Origin: Euptelea pleiosperma
Lineage: Eukaryota; Streptophyta; Magnoliopsida; Ranunculales; Eupteleaceae
DNA: 64,000 bases
Assembly: GCA_035048495.1 (NCBI GenBank)
Contig: CM068545.1
Span: forward strand, 17,505,702-17,569,701
Reading direction: 5' to 3'
The stretch's first letter is position 1. Every line of letters begins with the position of its first letter. Positions 10,187-22,624 of the stretch are shown piece by piece. The notes beneath the pieces were generated by a model, which saw nothing but the letters and a program-made list of their open reading frames with translations, did no database searches and had not been told where the DNA came from. A program made the position numbers and the translations under genes.

Positions 10187-13100
10187 ATGGGAATCGAAGC
10201 GACGAACCCTAAGCGATTGCCCCTCAATCCCAACTGGGCTCAACTGCAAGAAGTACGTTTCCTCTGCGCGCTCGTGTGTGCGTGTGTCTGTCTCTCTCTA
10301 TCCCATTCTTTGATTTTTTGTGTTCCTTGCAGAAACTGAAAATTCAGGGTCCGAAGGCATCAAAACCTTTCATCGGTTCAGAGAGAGAAACCATAAAAAG
10401 CGTATTAGGTGAGAGAAAGAGATACATAGTGAGAGACAGGTTCTGTTTCTCAAATGTATTGTGTTTCTAACTGTTCCAAGTTTCTCCTGCGATTCACTTT
10501 GCAGGGAAACGCAAAGAGAGATCAGGCGCAGAGTCCGATGACTCACCGCCATCTGTTCTGTCCCCAACAAACACTGATTGCAGGTTCTTTTCGACATTTA
10601 TGTTTAGCTCTTTGTTGTGAAATCAGTGATCTTTTTTCCCCCTTTTCCTTTTCTAAATCTAAAGAAAGAAGTTAATTTAGTCTCACTATGCGATCAGAAT
10701 CCGTAAGGGCATCGTCTCAGAAGCTTTAAGATTCAGTCTCTTGAACTTGTGTTCTTCGTTTGCATTTTTTGTTCAATTTTGTGTGTGTGTTGCTTTTAGA
10801 GTTTTTTTTATTATTAAAAGCTGATCACTTTATATCAAATGTTAAGAGATTCTAAATATATATGATGTGCTGGCGTGCCACTTAGTTCATTCTGAGAGAA
10901 GTTTAGTGATTGCTCCCTCTAAGTTTAATTTTGGATTCGTTTGACAGCTTAACAGATGAAATAGCCATGGATTGTGAAATGGTTGGTGTCAGTTCCGAAG
11001 GAAACAAAAGCGCTCTTGGACGGATCACACTGGTACTCATTACGTCCTGTATATGTTTTGATTTCCTTCATTTACTAGTTTATCTTGTTTTTCGCTGGTT
11101 GCAGTAGGATGTACATTATGATCATAGTTAGTTTGTTAACAAGGTAACATGCAGTTTATATGAAGAAGCCAAATTGGGGATCTATTGTGTCCAAGGATGA
11201 GATTGCTTTGGTAAAAATAATCAGAAATAATTGTTGAAACATCAAGGTTTTTTTTTTCCAATCCAATTTTGTTTTTTGTCACATAGACCTACACCCATTT
11301 GGTTAAACTTCGACCAAAGAGTCTACAAATGATGGTTCGATTTTTTAATGACTATTCTTCCCATGCTAATATGCTGATCATATTATTTGGAAGTGGTGCT
11401 TAAAGGAGCAGCAAGGACTGATGCTCCTAGCCACATACTTGGTCACTGACTGTACCTTTCAATCTTCGGCTCACCACTTGGATCGACCATGGCTCAAAAA
11501 GTAGACTATCTAGAGATCCAATGGACGGTATTAGCAGCGAAAGCTACATAAGTTGAGGGATCGAATGTGTATTGATGTAATTTACCACCTATGGGTAGTA
11601 CGTCATCCAAGGGTTGGCCCTCCACTTACTGTCGAGGAGTCTTTATCTTACTTGTACGTGTGAGATGTTAAGAGTTATTATTCTCACTGCTTCTTGCAAG
11701 TCGCAACCAGCACACGCACACACATATATGGTATGAGATGTAAGGTGTTATCGCTTTCGGTGCTTCTAGCATCCAACATAACTTTTGCCAAGGCAATAGT
11801 CTGATTGGTTAGGTAGACACAAAACAGTCTAACTGGAGCCCATGTAGGGTAAAAACACGTATGGTGGTAAAATAATGTTTAGTTAAGAGAACTATTTGAT
11901 CAACTGCTTGTATACCTGAGTCAACACCAAATTCAAATTTGGACATAGAAGATCTAGGTAGGACCAATTGAATAGTAGGTCCACCTCTTTTATAGATAAG
12001 GCAACACCAAATTATTACAACACACATAAAGAATAACAATTAAGCTATCGGATAGACAGATAGAACTGACATAAGCATTCTAGAGGGTTCTTTTTTTATT
12101 TTTGATGGGTCTTTCATTGATTAGAAGACCTATTCTATGTGCAACATCTATATAAGATTTTTTTTAAGTGTAACATAAATGGAAAGCTCTTGGGGTAGAG
12201 TTTTTGGCCTCTACTAAAGCCATGTGGAGCAGTTATTTCCAATTGATCCTGAGTATATTGAGGATTAGTTAATAACAATGACGATTGGACGTGATAGATG
12301 AAAGGAATGATGGAAGAAATCAGCCAACTGAGTGTTAGAAGTAGATGGCGAGTTATTAGGAATCAAGTTATTTTTTTGACAAGTATTAGGAATCAAGCTA
12401 TATAAGAGCATTTTAGTCCATCTCTTAATTTTAAGTGAGTTAGTAGTAGAAGAGTCATTTTATTGTAGTCAAGAATTGAGGGTTGAGATTAGAATGTAAT
12501 GAAGGCATTGAAGGGTGGGATCTATTAGGATATCTTAGTTAAGGGGACAATCTATATATTGTTGAGGGGAGGATTTATTTTTGTTTTGAAGTTTTAGAGA
12601 AGAAAAAGAGCCTGGGAAGTTTTCTTTTGGCTATTGTTGATTGTTCTCTCACTAATTATTGTGATTTTCCTGTTTTTCTTCCTTCTTTTTCTTGGGCCTC
12701 TATAGTTTGTCATGATGGATGAAAGGAATGACAAAAGAAATCAGCCACTTAAGTGTTAGAAGTAGATGGGGAGTTACAGGAATAAGTTAAGTTATCAAGA
12801 AAAGGAATGGATCTAAGGGCATTTTAGTCCATCTCTATTTTACTAAGGGATATCTTTGTTAAGAGGACAATCTATAAATATTATAAAGAGAAAAAATGCA
12901 TATAATAAAAAAAAAATCAAATTTGTTATCAGAACATATGCTGGTTGATTGATTTATTATTGGAACGCTGTTGGCTTCACTGATATATCATATATTGCTA
13001 GTAGAGGAAACAAGGTGCAAAGAAAGGAGAAAGCAGGGGGGAGTTTAGTGAAGTTTTCCATTTCACCATTGTTGATTAACTTGATTGTTCTCACTTGTTA

Positions 13101-16100
13101 TTGTGATTTTCCTGATTCTTTTTCTCCTCCAGCAATTCTTCCCTCTCCTCGCTACCAATTAGAGCTACAAACATTATGAGGATCACAATAGTAGAAGAAA
13201 GTTTATGAAATTTTTTGTTTTGACATATTTTGGAGTTCGTTTTGTTAACCTTTGGACTCTCATGCTTACAAATTTTTTTGCTTATGTTAATATCGTATTT
13301 TGCAGCTAAAAATGGTTTATTGAGTGGTCTATTCTCTATTATGTAGTTAGGGTTTTGCTTTTCGATGGTCATCGTATGATTGCCATTTACTGATCTCTTC
13401 AATGTTGTTTCCCTTTGTAAATAGAGCTGTAGTTGCAATCACCATGGATTCATGGAAACAAGATTTATGTTGGGAATGGTGATTTAGTGCACAGTCTTGT
13501 TCATGATGAATTTTCTGTAAATATAACAGTGATAGTAAGGGGGGACAGGTTTGGAAATTAGTTGTTTCACTTGAAGAACACTAACACAGTTGAACGGTCA
13601 GAAGCATGTACAACTTTCAAGACTTGCATTTAGGTGTTATGAAACTACTCCTAAGCAGTTTTTCCTATTCCAGGTTAGCTGATAGCTAAATTTCCGGTTG
13701 AGTCTGTTGCTTTGTGTAATAGCCTTGAGAATGCAGGTTTCTTCCCAAGTAATCTACCTGAGAAAAGGATAAATAGTATTAGCTAAATGTGGATCTCATC
13801 AGACACACAAAGTGAAAAAAGGAAAACTGAATCCCATCTCTAATGGTGCAACTTTCAAGTACACGATTTCAGTTTTCAAATGCTTCTATTTGCATGTAAT
13901 AGTTTTGTTAAGTAATTTTAATATAGTTCATTGCAGGTGAATAGATGGGGGAATGTCATATACGATGAATATGTTCGCCCTGTAGAGCGTGTTGTTGACT
14001 TCCGTACTGAAATTAGTGGGATCCGACCACGTGACTTACGGAAAGGTTGACCCTTTTTTTTTCCTTCTTTTATTTCTCGAATTCTGATTATTGGATCTGT
14101 ACAATTATTCACATCGGTGAATGAAATTTATTTATGTTTATGATGTAACCATACTCTGCAGCAAAGGACTTCCGGGCTGTTCAGAATAAAGTGGCAGAAT
14201 TGATGAAAGGAAGGATCCTTGTGGGCCATGCCTTGCGCAATGATTTTAAGGTTGTCACATCTGGTTCTTCATTTTGGTTGTGTGAAGTGGTAATCTGAGT
14301 GTTTGGAGTGAATGTGCTTTTGGACAGGCGTTGCTGTTAAGTCATCCAAAGAAGGATGTGCGGGATACTTCGGAGTATCGACCCTTTCTAAAGTACTGCT
14401 TTTGTCTCGGCTCTTAGAATCAGTATATGTTGTGTTATTTATATTTACAGCTTCCATGATGTCTGCTATTAACATGTACAAGTGATGAAGCAGGGAAGGG
14501 CGTAAAAGGGCACTTCGGGATCTTGCAGCTGAGTTTCTTGGTGTGAAGATCCAATGCGGGGAGCACTGCTCTGTATGTTTTAGATTCCTTCTCACCATCA
14601 TCATCATAATTTACAATGCCTTGTCCTTTAATCAATAATCATCCTTCTAAAATTTAGATTATGGTGTTGATAAGAGGAAGGATGTCATTAGCTCCAGTGT
14701 TATTTAAGTTAAAATGCCACTAGCTCCCTAATTGTGGGATTGGAAACCACGAGGTTTTTCTGAACTTGTCCCAAATTTAATGGTTGGGGAGTCTGGCATT
14801 TTAAAACAATTCCAGGTCATCATGTCATTTTTCTTTTGATAACGAAGAATCTATATCATTGGAAGATATAAAAAGTTTTGGTATTGGATTCACTTGCACA
14901 ATGTTTTCTGTGTTAGTGCACTATTTCTTATCCTCATGTAAAAACATTTTCTCTGCAATCTCCCTCAATTTTCCTTAGGATCTTCTTCTTCTTCTTCTTC
15001 TTTCCTATTCTCGGTTTCCCACTTAGTTTGTTTCATATTTCAAAAAGTTTTGGTATTGTATTCACTTGTGCAATGTTTTTCTATATAGTGCACTTTTCTC
15101 ACCCCCATGTAAAACATATCTGTAATCTCCCTTGGTATTCATTAGGAAGATAGGATAAGGGCTGACAATGGATCAGGTCACCCCGATGATCCAATCTGAT
15201 AACATCGTCTGATAACATCAGGTCTGGATCTGGAAATTGTGATCTGATGAGATATTAGATTGGTTCTGGATCGACCTTGATCTATCTGATAATGACCCGA
15301 TCCGATATTTTTAATGAAATATATAATATTATCTTTTACATATTATTAATTAAATATGTTAAATCAAGGAAATGTATGTTGATAAAACCTTTTACCTTCT
15401 GTTATTTGAATTGAGAATTTGTAGCATCTATTTTAGTTATTGATTAGATCGAGTCAATGTTAGGTTGACCTGATGCAAACAGATAAGTTCTGATTGCTAT
15501 CGGATCGAGTCTGGATCTGGAAATCATGATCCAATGAGCTATTGAATCGGTTCTGGAACCTTGATCCGATTATAACCTGATACATTGACAGCCCTACTCA
15601 GGATCTTCTTTCTTATTTTTTTTTCCTATTATCGATTTGCGTCTTAGTTTTTTTATATTGTTGGAATCTTCTTAACATGCTGCGAGCTATGATCCCCAAA
15701 TACTACAGCATGCCCTACATACCTGCATCCACACGATCCGAGACCGACACTGGTACTGGATATTGCATGATACTTCAACCTTACAATTTCTTAATGTCCT
15801 ATTTTACTGTTGGTTATTTTCTGTACTTGTAATAATTTCATCATTTCTTTTGAAACAATAATATATAAGTATATATTGTAGGAAGTCTCAGGCTCTGTAT
15901 GGTGATCAACAAAGTTTTACAGAAAAAAAGATTTGTATGTCAGAAAGTGTTGATACGGAAAAGGTTTTATGACATTTATATGCAAAAATCATTTCTAGAA
16001 TTCTTATTCAGAGCAACCATACAGAGTCTTACTATAAAATCTTTGCAATATTAGAAATTTCATTAGATTTGGCATGATGTAAATACTAGAGAAGTGATAC

Positions 16101-16629
16101 CTTAAAAAATACTGAAAATTAAAGCATGGTATGCATGTATTGGATGGCATACTCATATCTATATATGTGTCCTAGATTTTGGGAATTGAAGAGTCGTATC
16201 CCCATTTTCATTCCAGTTTCTGTATCTGTACCCTTATCTGGGCATCTTAAGCTGTGAGCGTTGGCATTTTTTCTCTTTTCTTCTAATCAATATTTGTCTG
16301 CATAATATTAGTTTTGTTCTGATGTTGGAGCAGATTGGATGAGTGATTCACTTATATTCCTTACTGTCAACAAATACCCTTGTTGAAGCTGTGAACTAAC
16401 TATCAAACCCTTGGCTTATTGAGGAATGTTTCAGATTGAAGATGCCCGAGCTGCGATGCTTCTCTATCAGAAAAACCAAAAGGAATGGGAGAGGAGTATT
16501 ACAGACCACTTGAGATTCAAGAATAAGAAAAAGAACCGTAAACAAAATAAGAAACCAAAGGACAGAAATGCAGCATATCTTGACGAAAATGCAGCCGTCA
16601 CAGTAGGGACTGCCCAAGTGAGTGCTTAA
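10187..16629 (+). CDS. REX4: RNA exonuclease 4 (REX4) homolog, DEDDh family
   Basis: Predicted nucleolar/nuclear 3'-5' exonuclease of the REXO4/ISG20 group, acting in pre-rRNA or small-RNA processing in relatives. Nine exons join in frame: 10187-10252, 10333-10408, 10505-10583, 10948-11032, 13937-14045, 14162-14250, 14328-14392, 14494-14572, 16435-16629, giving 280 aa. ExoI MDCEMVG supplies D82 and E84, ExoII GHALRNDF supplies D166, ExoIII GEHCSIEDARA supplies H214 and D219, so the catalytic set looks complete. The C-terminus (residues 244-260) is a lysine-rich tract, KNKKKNRKQNKKPKDR, a likely nuclear or nucleolar signal and RNA contact. The start is the first ATG after a GAAG context, followed by PLNPNWAQLQ, usual for plant REX4. 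Introns 4 and 8 (2.9 and 1.9 kb) are expanded by repeats. Specific RNA substrates cannot be inferred. Confidence 0.92.
12270..13150. repeat. Tandem repeat, possible eroded LTR, in REX4 intron 4
   Basis: Two diverged units about 430 bp apart share GATGAAAGGAATGA, AGTGTTAGAAGTAGATGG, CATTTTAGTCCATCTCT and TTATTGTGATTTTCCTG. A TTGTTATCAGAACATATG string near 12925 loosely resembles the TGGTATCAGAGC primer-binding site that follows a plant LTR. No retroelement protein is visible, so the LTR reading is tentative. Confidence 0.4.
14870..15150. repeat. Tandem repeat in REX4 intron 8
   Basis: AAAAGTTTTGGTATTG(G/T)ATTC, the GTGCACT segment and CTCCCT recur with a period of about 170 bp. The second unit is cut by the hAT-type element that follows and resumes at about 15597 with CTCAGGATCTTCTT. 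Confidence 0.6.
15157..15596. mobile_element. hAT-type MITE in REX4 intron 8
   Basis: The termini AAGGGCTGACAATGG and CATTGACAGCCCTA are inverted repeats. The interior is rich in GATCTGGA, GATCCGA and similar words. The flanking 8-mers GATAGGAT and CTCAGGAT agree at 5 of 8 positions, a possible decayed 8-bp target duplication. The surrounding tandem repeat is continuous once the element is removed, which supports insertion. Confidence 0.65.
15890..16031. mobile_element. Foldback MITE, GGCTCTGTATGG family
   Basis: It begins AGGCTCTGTATGGTGATC and ends with CAACCATACAGAGTCTTA, with internal inverted pairs around GATTTGTATGTCAGAAAGTG. Same family as 55906-56178. Non-coding. Confidence 0.6.
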
Positions 16630-18087
16630 AAACTGCTCCCAGGGCAGCAGTTGCTGCTCAATTTTGCTACATGGCGGATATTCACGGGGACGACTTCTAC
16701 ATGATCAGGAGGAGAAAAGCAGTTGTGAATCCCTCAAATGTGGTACACGGAAACTGCATCAGTGTCAAACATTATGCAAATTTTGAGTCAGTTTTCATCT
16801 CTATCCGGGCAGATGTTGTATGCTTGGATACATATTGAGCACTGTATCATTAGATAGCGGATCATAGTACATTGTCCATTAAATTATTGTTCCATTAAAT
16901 TATTGTTTTATTATCATGGACTGTAATTTGGTTTGTATCCTATTGGGTGGGAGCATCACACCTCGACTTGCGCTTCTCGAGGTTCCATAGACTCACATCA
17001 CCTCTTCGTCTTTCAAATTTTTTTTTTTTTTTCTGAACTGGAGTGGATGAAGCAAAATGGGCTATGGAAGAAGGAACTTGGGTACGAAAGCGTCTCCCCT
17101 TTCATTCACATCTGTTGCATCTTTGGGTCCTTTTGCAAAGATAACCGAAATTTAGGGGTTAAGGTTTCCTCTTCTTTTGCAGAGATTATCTGACAGTGTT
17201 GAAGTGTTCATTTATTTATTTTGCAAACCCCATCAAGCCAGTTACAGGTTTAAATCGCCATGAGAAACTCACTAAATTAAGTTACCGCATTGCCTCCTAT
17301 GGTTATGCGGATACGGCTTGCTGATATGGCAGTGTCTTACGATGAGGAGGGGTGAAGTGACTCTGGATCCTGCTTAAGTCGAGTAGATGATCATTCAGGA
17401 ACCGTCACACTACCTCAATGACGGTCAAGAGATCCGAAGGCTTCTTATTTGCACTTAGGGGTGATTGTCTTACATGTGGTAAACACACAGAAATCAATAT
17501 GGACCATCAAAACGCTGATCTATTCTCCGAATGTCCCATCAAGAGTCATTAGCAGTTGGGAATTAGCTGGTTTGGGTTACCAGATCTCCAAGATATTTTG
17601 GTCCAATAAATTGAATGATCTAGATCAATGAGTAGGTGGATCACATGTACCCCTGGAGCAAACTCTAGGGTGCTACTGTTGGATATAATTTTTGCATGTT
17701 TATTTTAACTATCTTTTATACTTTTTAATGATGGGATTATGAGAATTGCCTCATTAGTATGATTTTCAAACCATGGCTCATCCAAGAGGTAGTCCACCGA
17801 TTGAACAGTTCAGATGCAAGCGTACGCAACGATACATTCAGAGTAGAGTGAAGGCACCACTATATTCTGATGATCACTACAATGGGATTTTTAGCTCTAG
17901 ATCAGTGCTTAACATGGTTTAATCAAACTCAATTCCCACCCTTATATTATGTAAGCATATGAGCTTTGACTGTGTACTTTGAGAACCTATCTATATTTCT
18001 AGGGAAAGGTCAGAAGGTGTTTGGTTGCAGGCATGACTCTATATGGTGATCAACCAAGTGCAATTTGATAATACAGCTATTCTCCAA
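16630..18087. other. REX4 3' flank and intergenic DNA
   Basis: This holds the REX4 3'-UTR and then unannotated sequence. Short open frames (for example 16933-17193 and 17449-17631) lack homology I recognise and typical codon bias. I see no gene. Confidence 0.6.
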
Positions 18088-18201
18088 AAGTGCAATTTGT
18101 ACATTTTTCTGCCTTTCTCAGAGTGGATAGGCGCATTCCTTTTAAAGACATGTTCCATTTGGTAATCAAGAGTGCAAGACATGTTTTTAAATTATCCACT
18201 G

Positions 18202-18615
18202 TTAAAAGCCTATCTGCCATACAAAAGCCCTAAACCCGTAATGGTCAAGACCTAAACATTCAGGCATTTGGAATTTTGGATCATAAATCAGTTCGAGCGC
18301 GGGAACCTCCCTCTGAAATTTATTTGTAAATGGAGTCCCATTAGCAACTTTGGATCCTGGGTCACCACTGATAACCTTATGCCCATTGCACAGCTCCTTC
18401 ACCAAGGGATTGCCTGTCCAATGATTAACAGCCACACGGCTCACAGGTTGAAATCTGCTTACTTTACCACAAAACCACCTAAATTCAGGCTGGAAAGGCA
18501 AGTCAAAAAGACAACACGGGAAGGGTTGTACAAGCATAATTATCAACAAAAGGAAAAGTTTGTACAAGCACAACAATGTTCCATGATATTTGGCTGTAAA
18601 GAATTGGATTGTCAC
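18202..18615 (-). pseudogene. Unidentified conserved gene fragment (block A)
   Basis: An open frame of 137 codons on the minus strand has ordinary composition, with the stretch WFCGKVSRFQPV, NHWTGNPLVKELCNGHK, GDPGSKVANGTPFTNK and ALELIYDPKFQMPECL. I do not recognise the family. The copy in block B (28394-28765 and the sequence before it) is frameshifted and lacks part of the NHWTG region. It may be an exon captured or left beside the LINE, or chance open sequence. No start, promoter or splice context can be defended. Confidence 0.3.
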
Positions 18616-18649
18616 GGTTTACTAAGTTATTTAACAACATCTTGAAGAT

Positions 18650-20445
18650 AAAAAATGTTGGATAAATAGAGAAGAAGTACTATAGTGCCTATGTATAAGA
18701 ACAAAGGAGACGTAGAGAACCGCACAAACTACTGTGACATCAAAGTATCAAACTTATGAGTTACACTATAAAACTATGGGAGACAGTGATGGGTTCAATC
18801 TTCTTACTTACTTAGACAAATGACGGAAAAGTTAAGAGAAAAGAGGAAGAATCTTTATATGATCTTTATTGACTTAGAAAAAACTAGGGCTGTCAACAGA
18901 TACTATTCAGATCGAATATAAGCATATCCGAATCCGAATCCGAATCCGGAAAAAAATATTTGATACCCGAATCCGATTTGATATCCGACGGATATCCTAA
19001 ATCGATATTCGAATTCGTATCCGATTAACGTTTCGGATATCCGATAATATCCGATCCGAAAATTGGATATATATAACACATTATTGTATTTACATAATAA
19101 TTAAAGTATATGTAAAATAATTATAAATATTATATTTTTATGTAATAAATATTATTTAATATGATAACTATTATATATAATAAATATAATTTATAAATAT
19201 TAAATATAATTATTAATTAATCTATCGGATCGAATATTATCAATTCAAATACATCAATATCCGAATCCGAAAATTATTCGAATATTAAAAATATATCCAA
19301 ATCCGAATTCGATATCCGAAATTTTCGGATAATATCCGATTTTTCGAATCGAATTCCAATTTTCAACTATCCATTGACAAGCCTAGAAAAAACATATGAT
19401 AGATTTTTTTACTGAATTAATTTGGTGGGTGTCGAGAAAGAAGGGAGCCCCAAATAGATATATTGGCATCATTAAAGATATGTACGAGGGAACTATAACT
19501 AATGTAAGTATAATTGTTGGTGGGACAAATGAGTTTCCAATCACAGTGAGATTACACCAAGGATCAGCTTAAAGTCTACACCTTTTTTTCTTTAGTTACC
19601 TCATCCCTAATCTATTCATATCCAAGGTGAAATCCCTTGGTATGTGCTATTTGTAGATAACATAGTATTTGTTGACAAGATTAGGGATGAGGTAAATGCA
19701 AAACTAGAATTAAGGATGAATGCTTTGGAATCCAACGGTTTAAAATACATCAAAACAAGATAGTATATTGAATGCAATTTTAGTAAGGTTGCACATATAG
19801 ATGATTTGCTAAGTAAAATTGTCAACCAGGAGATACCTCAAAGTGAGCAATTTTGTTACCTTGGTTTTATTAGTCATAAGGATGGAAAGATTGATGAGGA
19901 TGTTGTCCATAGAATTAGAGTTAGGTGGCTAAAAATGGAAATGTGTTTCCAGAATACTATGTGATCGATGTATTCCAATTAGATTAAAAGAAAAATTCTA
20001 TATGACAACAATAAGACCGGCGATGCTTTATGGAACAAAATGTCAGGCAATTGAAAAATAACATGTTAATAAAATAAGCGTAGCTGAGATGAGGATGTTG
20101 AGATAGATGTGTAAGACAAAGAAAGAAAAAATTAGAAATGAGCGCATTCATGAAAATATAGCAGTCCTAGTAAGTGATGAAGTGGGGAAAAACCGATTGA
20201 GATGCTTTGGTCATGAACAACGAAGACCAATGACAATACTAGTGAGGAGGAATGTGCTAGTTGAGGGGTCTAAAAAGAGAGAGGAGAAAGCCTAAACGGA
20301 TGTGGATTGAGATTTTGAGAGGAGATTTTAAGAAACTTACCATAACAGAAGAGATGACTTAGATAATAATGAATGGAGGAACATAATTAGTACAATCGAC
20401 TCCACATCGTTAGGATAATGCTTATGATGATGATGAAAGAATATT
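18650..20445 (+). mobile_element. LINE (non-LTR retrotransposon) relic, RT C-terminal part, block A
   Basis: Broken frames translate to plant LINE reverse-transcriptase words: YKNKGDVENRTNY at the left, FIDLEK-TYDR before the RT core, RLHQGSA and LFVDNIVFVDK-like residues around 19550-19680, then KKEKIRNERIHEN and RLRCFGHEQRRPM near 20107-20240. Stops and frameshifts are abundant and the element is dead. A 501-bp hAT MITE interrupts it at 18885-19385. Confidence 0.8.
18885..19385. mobile_element. hAT MITE with perfect 8-bp TSD inside LINE A
   Basis: The element runs from TAGGGCTGTCAACAGATA to a terminus ending TTGACAAGCCTA, with a TCGGATAT/ATCCGA-rich interior and an AT-rich centre. GAAAAAAC at 18877-18884 is repeated exactly at 19386-19393, the 8-bp duplication typical of hAT. 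Block B has the uninterrupted site (near 28905), so this insertion came after the duplication or was never shared. Confidence 0.9.
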
Positions 20446-20559
20446 ACAATTCACTGAGCACAGGCTGGATAGTTTAGATCGACGAAACCATGAATTTTTG
20501 TATTGATTCTTGTTGACGTGGTTAGACCTTGGCATCCCAGTGGGATCCTTGCTGATCGC

Positions 20560-21530
20560 CATACTTATGCTGGTTGGGGTTGAAATGCTTGTTCCTGAAA
20601 GAGTTAATGGAGATCAATGAGTTACTCCTCAATCACGTTCAGGTGACCTTATGGCTATTTTGTGTGATGATCAGCTTCTAAATAAACCTTGTGAGAGCTC
20701 CATGATGAAATAATTTGGAGACTGACCACCATGAACCTGTTTATAATGAAATCATCTTGGGAATCTATAAGATTCAAGGCTCATACTTCTTGTTGGAGTT
20801 GTATTGTATGGAGTTCATTGAACAGTCCTCGCCATTCCTTCATTGCTTGGTTATTTTGCAAATGGAAGTCAATCACTTGGAATTTTTCTTTGAATCAGAA
20901 AGATGACTCTGAATGTGTATTATGTTGGAGAGCCCAAGAAATTGGCGCACACTTGTTCTTTTGATGCTCATTTTTGAAGCACAATGGAGATTTAGTTCTT
21001 GGATTGGGTGGTTATCTAAGAAGAATTCGAGGCTGAAATGAAGAATTATCATGGCTAATTAGCAGGTATGCTGCTGACTATAATAGAGCTAATCTTGTGA
21101 AGATCGCTTTTTCTGCTACCATTTACCATATGTGGGCTGGAAGGAATGCTAGAATTTTTCAGCAAGTAGCTGAAGAGTTCAGTAAAATCCTCAAAGCTAT
21201 TATGCATGATGTCAGGATTTAATGTATATCATCTGAGGCAGTTTTTAAAGATAATCAGATCCTTCAACCCATATGGGAAAATTGTCATATCCCTATTGTT
21301 TATGGTCCTTTGACTATACAATGAAGTACTTGGAGAAAACCAATGCAGGATGTCTGGGCTCTCAATACAGATGGATCTACTAAAGAAGATAGTGAGTGCC
21401 TACATTGGAGGCATCTTTAGAAATTGTCATGGAATTCCTTTGCTGGCATATCACTCCCTGTACGCCAAAGTAGTATTTGGAACTCAGCTGACAGACTCTC
21501 ATTTTGAATCTAATTATGAATTTTAGGAGG
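20560..21530 (+). mobile_element. L1-type LINE relic: zinc-binding and RNase H region, block A
   Basis: A frame at 20731-20964 reads SWESIRFKAHTSCWSCIVWSS ... PRHSFIAWLFCKWKSITWN ... SECVLCWRAQEIGAHLFF, the pattern of the reverse-transcriptase zinc-binding domain (zf-RVT). Further on come AGRNARIFQ and, near 21360, WALNTDGSTKED, the start of the RNase H domain of such elements. Several stops and frame changes show it is inactive. It is a different LINE lineage from the one to its left. Confidence 0.75.
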
Positions 21531-22624
21531 AATTTGGTTGCAAAAATTACTTTATTCAAATAGTGTTAGTGGGGCGAAGTGTAAACCATCTTTTTCAGAG
21601 AATATACTTACACAAAGAAAATGGGGAAAAATGCATAGTATCGTGAGTTTTTGGGCTGTGATTGTACTCTCAATGAAAGATGGTTTACAATTACTCCCCA
21701 ATAATTCTACTCGAAGAGATTTACTGCTGCAACCAAATGCAGAAGTAAATCATTATCAACTAGAGAAGGCTTCATTAAACTTTGCATTGTAAACATGCAA
21801 AACATTACAAGCAACCCCAACAGAAGAAAATGTTTCACAGCAAGGATAGAGCTCAACTTTCACTCAACAGGATACAATGCACTTGACAGTAATTAGATTG
21901 ATACAAGTGAACAAAGATTTATATTCCCAATAGATAGAAAATGCAAATACTGTATACAATTAAATACATCCAAAGCCAGCAGCTCCTCACAGCAAATAAT
22001 GAGTAACAACACATCCTCACCTCATCTAATCAAAACACCTGCCTCGTTTCCTCAAACTACTCAAACTGAGATTTCCATGCTTCCTCCTCAATATGAAGGA
22101 AAAAATATCAGATTCCACACCATCAAATACAAGCAAATTGATCATAAAGCTGCTCAATCAAATTGTAGTACCCACTTAGCACACAGACTAATCAGTCATT
22201 AAAAACTAAAATAGAGCCAAACTATTGTGTAAGCAGAAATAGACTGGAACCTTGAAAAGAATTTTCTGTTATTATTTCATCTGTATTCATTTACAACGAA
22301 ATAATGTAAATGCCATCAAATCTTTAAACACTCAAAAAAGAATGAACACCACAGGCCGATCATGGATAAAAGTAAGCCAGCTTTCCCCCTATCTAATTAC
22401 TAGCAATAACTCTTGCCGTGTCAGAATTGCTGTCAATTTCCTATATTTTAGACGTTGCGCCAAACTATTTGCCTGACCAGTAACACTTGATCAATAGCAC
22501 CAGAACTTGTAATCCTTCTCTTTATCGATCTCCCATTATCACTTCTTCTACTGAGTTACCAACAACTTGATCCTTCATGTCCTCTACCTCTCCTGACTGA
22601 TAAGAAGCAGAGGAACCTACTTCG

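Noticed and set aside
12181..12230. tRNA-like string (GGGGTAGAGTTTTTGG)
   Set aside because: No cloverleaf can be formed, and the T-loop and acceptor stem are absent. I found no convincing tRNA or rRNA gene in the window.
12900..12945. LTR primer-binding-site-like TTATCAGAACATATG
   Set aside because: It matches the usual plant TGGTATCAGAGC only partly and no retroelement protein follows, so I list only a tentative repeat rather than an LTR retrotransposon.
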